This document shows positions 21,845-24,791 of a DNA stretch of 24,791 nucleotides, piece after piece. The notes under the pieces are model-generated. The model was not told the origin of the DNA and did no database searches. It worked only from the letters and a program-made list of their open reading frames with translations. Where the stretch lies: assembly GCA_023381515.1 (NCBI GenBank), contig JAMCQI010000111.1, positions 1 to 24,791 of the forward strand, read 5' to 3'. The DNA comes from Chloroflexota bacterium (lineage in GTDB: Bacteria; Chloroflexota; Anaerolineae; UBA4142). Within the stretch, counting starts at the first letter, position 1; the number at the start of each line of letters is the position of its first letter. A program made the position numbers and the translations under genes.

Positions 21845-22705
21845 TTAACTGTCCGGTGCTTGCTTCGCCACCCGGCCCAACGCGTGCCGCACCATCTCGC
21901 CTTCTTCGTCACGCAAGGTTGGCAGTTTGAGGCGGGCGCGGCGAAGCGCGTCGGTGTCCACTTCGGCGACGGTGAGAGCTTCGTCGAATTCGGGCGCGGC
22001 GGCGGCAATTTTGCCTTCGGGGTTGAGGAGGCAACTGCCGCCCCAGAAGGAAATGCCGTCTTCAACCCCTACCCGGTTACAATAGATTACGAAAGTGGTC
22101 ATGAGTTCCGCATAAGTATGGAGGAATGTGCTGGCAGTCACCGAGCTGAGCAAATCGCTGCGTGCTGTAATCCCATATCCAGGGCTCGCCGCGATGTCGA
22201 GTAGGAAATCGGCGCCGTCCATCCAGAGGACGTAAGGAGTCGAGACATGCCAGGCATCCTCGCAGATCATCAACCCCATTCGCCCGAAGCGTGTATCAAA
22301 GGCTTTAAGACTCGTCCCGCGCGCAAAAAAGCGGGCGTCGTCGAACAGCCGATACGTGGGCAGATAGACTTTGCGATGGAGGTGCACCAATTCACCTGCA
22401 GACAGATACGCGGCCGAGATATAGTACTGGTATCGGTCGGCTTGTTCGACGAACCCGACGACGAGGTCCAGGGCTTGGCTCGCCTCAAAGAGAGGGCGAA
22501 AGTACGGGTCGTCGGGCGTCGGCCGCACGGCGACGTTCGTCACCAGGTCCTTGAGATAATAGCCGGTCAATGCGAGTTCGGGGAATATCGCGAGGTCCGC
22601 CTTCTGGTCTTGCGCCTCGTGGATCAAGTCGAGGATTCGCTTGAGATTGGCCTCGACATCGCCAAGGCGCGGCGCGAACTGGGCGAGCGCGACTTGGAAT
22701 CTCAT
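21845..22705 (-). CDS. Carbon-nitrogen hydrolase, probable glutaminase subunit of NAD synthetase
   Basis: This nitrilase-fold amidase has the catalytic triad E43 (F-P-E-L-A-L-T-G-Y), K112 (H-R-K-V-Y-L-P-T-Y) and C148 (M-I-C-E-D-A-W). These motifs, including Y-L-P-T-Y and C-E-D-A-W, are those of the glutaminase domain of glutamine-dependent NAD synthetase, which frees ammonia from glutamine. It is a separate 286-residue protein directly ahead of nadE (6-bp gap), implying that it feeds ammonia to NadE. ATG 22705 is chosen because AGGA sits 2-3 nt before it and the protein starts at the first strand; ATG 22717 is the alternative. It has its own promoter and heads the downstream run of genes. Confidence 0.9.
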   Translation of the reverse strand: MRFQVALAQFAPRLGDVEANLKRILDLIHEAQDQKADLAIFPELALTGYYLKDLVTNVAVRPTPDDPYFRPLFEASQALDLVVGFVEQADRYQYYISAAYLSAGELVHLHRKVYLPTYRLFDDARFFARGTSLKAFDTRFGRMGLMICEDAWHVSTPYVLWMDGADFLLDIAASPGYGITARSDLLSSVTASTFLHTYAELMTTFVIYCNRVGVEDGISFWGGSCLLNPEGKIAAAAPEFDEALTVAEVDTDALRRARLKLPTLRDEEGEMVRHALGRVAKQAPDS

Positions 22706-22773
22706 TGTCCTATCCATTTGCTCGCGCGGCGTAGATTCAACAATGAACTGTTGTGCCCGCGCGGACTGGGTTC

Positions 22774-22802
22774 ATTATACCGCGAGCGTTGCGGATTGTA
22801 AA
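22774..22802 (-). promoter_or_regulatory. Promoter of the NAD synthetase operon
   Basis: On the minus strand TTTACA (22797-22802) and TATAAT (22774-22779) are 17 bp apart, giving a leader of about 60 nt before ATG 22705. It lies in the gap after the DinB-like gene and would drive the amidase, nadE, the epimerase and perhaps the VIT and M48 genes. Confidence 0.75.
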
Positions 22803-22821
22803 TGCAAGTGGGCAGAATCCG

Positions 22822-23325
22822 CTATCCTTTCCTTTTCTCAACGTCGGCGCGGTGAAAGCGATCATGGATGGCAAGAAGGCGCAGCATTCCACGCACGGTC
22901 TGCGTTCCCCAGACGGCATGCTCGCCCGAGCGGTCCAGTTGCTCCGGCGCGAGGGTATCAAGCCATGCGAGGGTTTGTGTGCGCTCCGCCCGGAGCGTAT
23001 CGAGCACTTGATCGAACGATGTCTCGCGCCACCGCTCGGTCATCCAGGCATTAAATCGGTCCAGTTCAAAAGGAGGTGGAAAGTCAGGATACTCGAGCGC
23101 AAATTCGACAACCTGCACGGGCGAATCCTTGGCAATCATCATCCTAGCAAAGCGCACGTTGACCGACTCGGCCACCGCGACGTGAGCAAGCACATCCTTG
23201 ATCGACCAACCCCCTTGGAAAGAGCGGAGGGCGGTCGCCGGAGGAATATTGGACAAGCTGGCCAGGAGCTTGTCTCGTTCCGTACTCAATCTGGTTTTGA
23301 TGGCGCTGATGTCGTCAGGTGGCAT
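22822..23325 (-). CDS. DinB-superfamily four-helix protein (ClbS/DfsB-like)
   Basis: The 167-residue protein has the DinB/YfiT layout: a first helix, W-S-I-K-D-V-L-A-H with H48, a long middle region with F-N-A-W-M-T-E-R-W, and C-terminal H154-D-R-F-H158. The three histidines can form the family's metal site. W-S-x-K-D-x-L-A-H and the F-N-x-W segment recall ClbS/DfsB proteins, some of which protect cells from reactive compounds; others are thiol-dependent S-transferases. A precise function cannot be assigned. ATG 23325 has GAGGAG 6 nt upstream. Its promoter faces away from that of the XdhC-type genes. Confidence 0.85.
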   Translation of the reverse strand: MPPDDISAIKTRLSTERDKLLASLSNIPPATALRSFQGGWSIKDVLAHVAVAESVNVRFARMMIAKDSPVQVVEFALEYPDFPPPFELDRFNAWMTERWRETSFDQVLDTLRAERTQTLAWLDTLAPEQLDRSGEHAVWGTQTVRGMLRLLAIHDRFHRADVEKRKG

Positions 23326-23362
23326 AGGTCGCTCCTCGAGGCGATGGGTCGTGACTCGCGCC

Positions 23363-23391
23363 ATTATAGCGTGCGGCCAGTGGAAACGCAA
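23363..23391 (-). promoter_or_regulatory. Promoter of the DinB-like gene
   Basis: On the minus strand TTGCGT (23386-23391) and TATAAT (23363-23368) are 17 bp apart. The -10 is perfect, the -35 matches only its TTG. Transcription would start about 30 nt before ATG 23325. It lies back to back with the promoter at 23398. Confidence 0.6.
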
Positions 23392-23397
23392 ACCTCA

Positions 23398-23426
23398 TTG
23401 CATACAGTGCTCATTCTCGTTATAAT
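23398..23426 (+). promoter_or_regulatory. Promoter of the split XdhC genes
   Basis: TTGCAT (23398-23403) and TATAAT (23421-23426) are 17 bp apart, with GGAGGG (23436-23441) and ATG 23447 following. The leader is about 14 nt. Only 6 bp separate this -35 box from the divergent one, so the two polymerases probably interfere or share a regulator. Confidence 0.8.
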
Positions 23427-23446
23427 TGGCTATACGGAGGGAACGA

Positions 23447-23770
23447 ATGAGAGAGTTAATCGATACGATAGAGGAATGGCGTGCTCGAGGTGATGGAGTT
23501 GCGCTCGCCACGGTCGTCAAGACCGGCGGTTCCACTCCTCGGCCCATTGGATCCAAAATGATCGTCAACTCACGGGGCGAATTTGCAGGGTCCGTCAGCG
23601 GCGGCTGCGTCGAGGGTGCGGTCATCGACCAAGCCCGGCAGGTCATCAAGAGCGGCAAACCCAAGCTGCTGAAATACGGCATCGCCGACGAAACTGCGTG
23701 GGATATCGGCCTCTCCTGCGGCGGCCAAATTGAAGTGTTTTTGGAAAAAATAGGTACAGATGCAAACTGA
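23447..23770 (+). CDS. XdhC/CoxI family protein, N-terminal domain only
   Basis: XdhC/CoxI proteins load or sulfurate the molybdenum cofactor of xanthine dehydrogenase and carbon monoxide dehydrogenase-type enzymes. This 107-residue protein matches just the N-terminal CoxI domain: A-L-A-T-V-V-K-T-G-G-S-T-P-R-P-I-G-S-K-M, S-V-S-G-G-C-V-E-G-A-V, and W-D-I-G-L-S-C-G-G-Q-I-E-V-F. The two cysteine motifs are intact. ATG 23447 is chosen for its GGAGGG 5 nt upstream. The next gene overlaps it by 11 bp and supplies the C-terminal Rossmann half, so translation is probably coupled. No molybdenum hydroxylase is in the window. Confidence 0.92.
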   Translation: MRELIDTIEEWRARGDGVALATVVKTGGSTPRPIGSKMIVNSRGEFAGSVSGGCVEGAVIDQARQVIKSGKPKLLKYGIADETAWDIGLSCGGQIEVFLEKIGTDAN

Positions 23771-24506
23771 AATCTACGAATCCCTCCAGCGCAGCCTTAA
23801 AGAGGAGAACCTGTGTGCATTGGCGGTGGTCATCGGCGACCCGGCCAATGTTGGCACCGAGCTCTTGATCTATCCGGATGGTCGCACCATCGGCAGCCTG
23901 GGCGACGCGGAGCTCGACACGCAAGTCATGCGCGACGCGCAAGAGTTGATGCGGCTCGAAAAGTCCGAAAACCGTGTCTTTGGCAACACGGAGGTTTTCG
24001 TCGACGTCTTTGCGCCCAAGCCCAGGCTCATCATCTTTGGAGGCGTCCACACGGCCATTCCCTTGACCGCATTCGCCCAGAGCCTGGGTTTTCGAGTCAC
24101 CGTGGTGGACGGACGGGCACGCTTTGTCACACGAGAGCGTTTCCCGACAGCCGACGAGTTGATGGTCGCTTGGCCGGACGAAGCGGTCCCGCAGATGAGA
24201 ATCGATTCGTCGACCTATGTGGCTATCTTGACGCACGACCCCAAGTTCGATATTCCTGCGCTGGCTTCGCTCTCGACGACGCATCCCCGTTACATTGGCT
24301 CGATGGGCTCCCGCGAGACACGCAAGCAGCACTTTGCCGAATTGCGGGAGCGCGGGGTCTCGGACGAGTTTCTGGCCACCATCCACGGTCCCATCGGGAT
24401 GGACTTGGGGGCGCGCACCGCCGAAGAAATGGCGCTCGCGATCATGGCAGAAATTGTGGCCGTGCGGTACGGCCATCCCGGCGGAATGCTCAGTCGGAAA
24501 AGATGA
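23760..24506 (+). CDS. XdhC/CoxI family protein, C-terminal Rossmann half
   Basis: This 248-residue protein carries the XdhC Rossmann domain from about residue 95: R-L-I-I-F-G-G-V-H-T-A-I-P-L, F-R-V-T-V-V-D-G-R-A-R-F and the R-F-P element. A-I-L-T-H-D-P-K-F-D, Y-I-G-S-M-G-S-R-E-T-R and I-H-G-P-I-G-M-D-L-G-A-R-T-A-E-E-M-A follow. The first 90 residues look like a partial, cysteine-poor version of the CoxI domain. It likely works with the overlapping upstream protein in maturing a molybdenum enzyme. ATG 23760 lies inside the last codons of that gene. Downstream, CCCATC / GATGGG (about 24522-24546) is a weak candidate terminator. Confidence 0.92.
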   Translation: MQTEIYESLQRSLKEENLCALAVVIGDPANVGTELLIYPDGRTIGSLGDAELDTQVMRDAQELMRLEKSENRVFGNTEVFVDVFAPKPRLIIFGGVHTAIPLTAFAQSLGFRVTVVDGRARFVTRERFPTADELMVAWPDEAVPQMRIDSSTYVAILTHDPKFDIPALASLSTTHPRYIGSMGSRETRKQHFAELRERGVSDEFLATIHGPIGMDLGARTAEEMALAIMAEIVAVRYGHPGGMLSRKR

Positions 24507-24530
24507 GACGAGGCTAGACCACCCATCTAC

Positions 24531-24791
24531 CTAAAAGACCGATGGGAAACCCGTTCCAACAGGGGCACACTCCGGCCGCGCGCGCAACATCCAGCACAGA
24601 GTCTTCATAACCGGTTCCTCCAGTGCGCTGTCCAACCATCGTCGGAGGGATGCGCATCTATCCCCGCTCGCCGCTTGCCAAGATAATTCGTAACCTGGAC
24701 AGAATAGTTGTATAATCTGACCGTAGTAGCCAGGTCCACCCGGACGCTGAATCGGCTCATCTTTCGGGGTTAACCAAGGATGACCCAACTC
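24531..24791 (-). CDS. Open frame running off the right edge, doubtful gene
   Basis: An 86-codon frame is open from the window edge to a TAG at 24531. The peptide (P-W-L-T-P-K-D-E-P-I near the edge, G-G-P-G-Y-Y-G-Q, then several Cys and Trp) resembles no family I know. It has no visible start and could be chance or the end of a small gene. A TATAAT at 24711-24716 on the opposite strand, with only a weak -35, may be a promoter for a gene beyond the window. Apart from this, 24507-24791 holds nothing I can support. Confidence 0.2.
   Translation of the reverse strand, partial: ELGHPWLTPKDEPIQRPGGPGYYGQIIQLFCPGYELSWQAASGDRCASLRRWLDSALEEPVMKTLCWMLRARPECAPVGTGFPSVF

Noticed and set aside
23447..24506. 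A link between selA and the XdhC genes through selenium-dependent molybdenum enzymes
   Set aside because: They are over 20 kb apart, and the labile-selenium route needs other genes not seen here; nothing in the sequence connects them.

Overview
The window is GC-rich bacterial chromosome, densely packed and mostly ordinary housekeeping and transport genes. Proline/threonine/alanine-rich linkers behind lipoprotein signals, a degenerate PP2C-like domain joined to a membrane helix and a beta-propeller, and an ECF sigma factor with a small single-pass partner all suggest an Anaerolineae-like member of Chloroflexota. That assignment is inferred from protein style; there is no rRNA or other marker in the window.

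Left part (1-6700). The 5' end of a minus-strand gene sits at the edge, divergent from a DEDDh exonuclease fused to a WYL-like domain behind a perfect-consensus promoter. Convergent to it is selA, preceded on the same minus strand by a xylose-type ABC importer (binding protein, single-domain ATPase, permease; xylF-G-H order) with its own promoter, a long leader and an intercistronic hairpin. Three perfect copies of a 27-bp repeat are built in frame into the permease N-terminus.

Middle part (6700-13300). Minus strand: a lipoprotein, the PP2C-like/propeller membrane protein, tsaD (tRNA t6A synthesis) and an alkyltransferase-like protein. Plus strand: rsmI (16S rRNA methylation), then the decayed remains of a cystathionine beta-synthase/cysteine synthase-family gene that still has a good promoter.

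Right-centre (13376-17506), plus strand: a tight cluster of PrsW-type intramembrane protease, DegV/FakB fatty-acid-binding protein, ECF sigma factor, second DegV protein and a single-pass membrane protein resembling an anti-sigma partner, ended by a 23-bp perfect hairpin. This gene set could form a membrane- or lipid-sensing regulated-proteolysis sigma circuit. It is the most interesting locus here.

Right part (17577-24791). Minus strand: diverged copies of the 27-bp repeat, an M48 membrane metalloprotease, a rubrerythrin-VIT1 (MbfA-like) iron/manganese transporter, a nucleotide-sugar epimerase, and a split glutamine-dependent NAD synthetase (nadE plus a separate nitrilase-fold amidase). A DinB-fold protein is divergent from a pair of genes that split XdhC/CoxI into its two halves. 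The last 285 bp hold no convincing gene.
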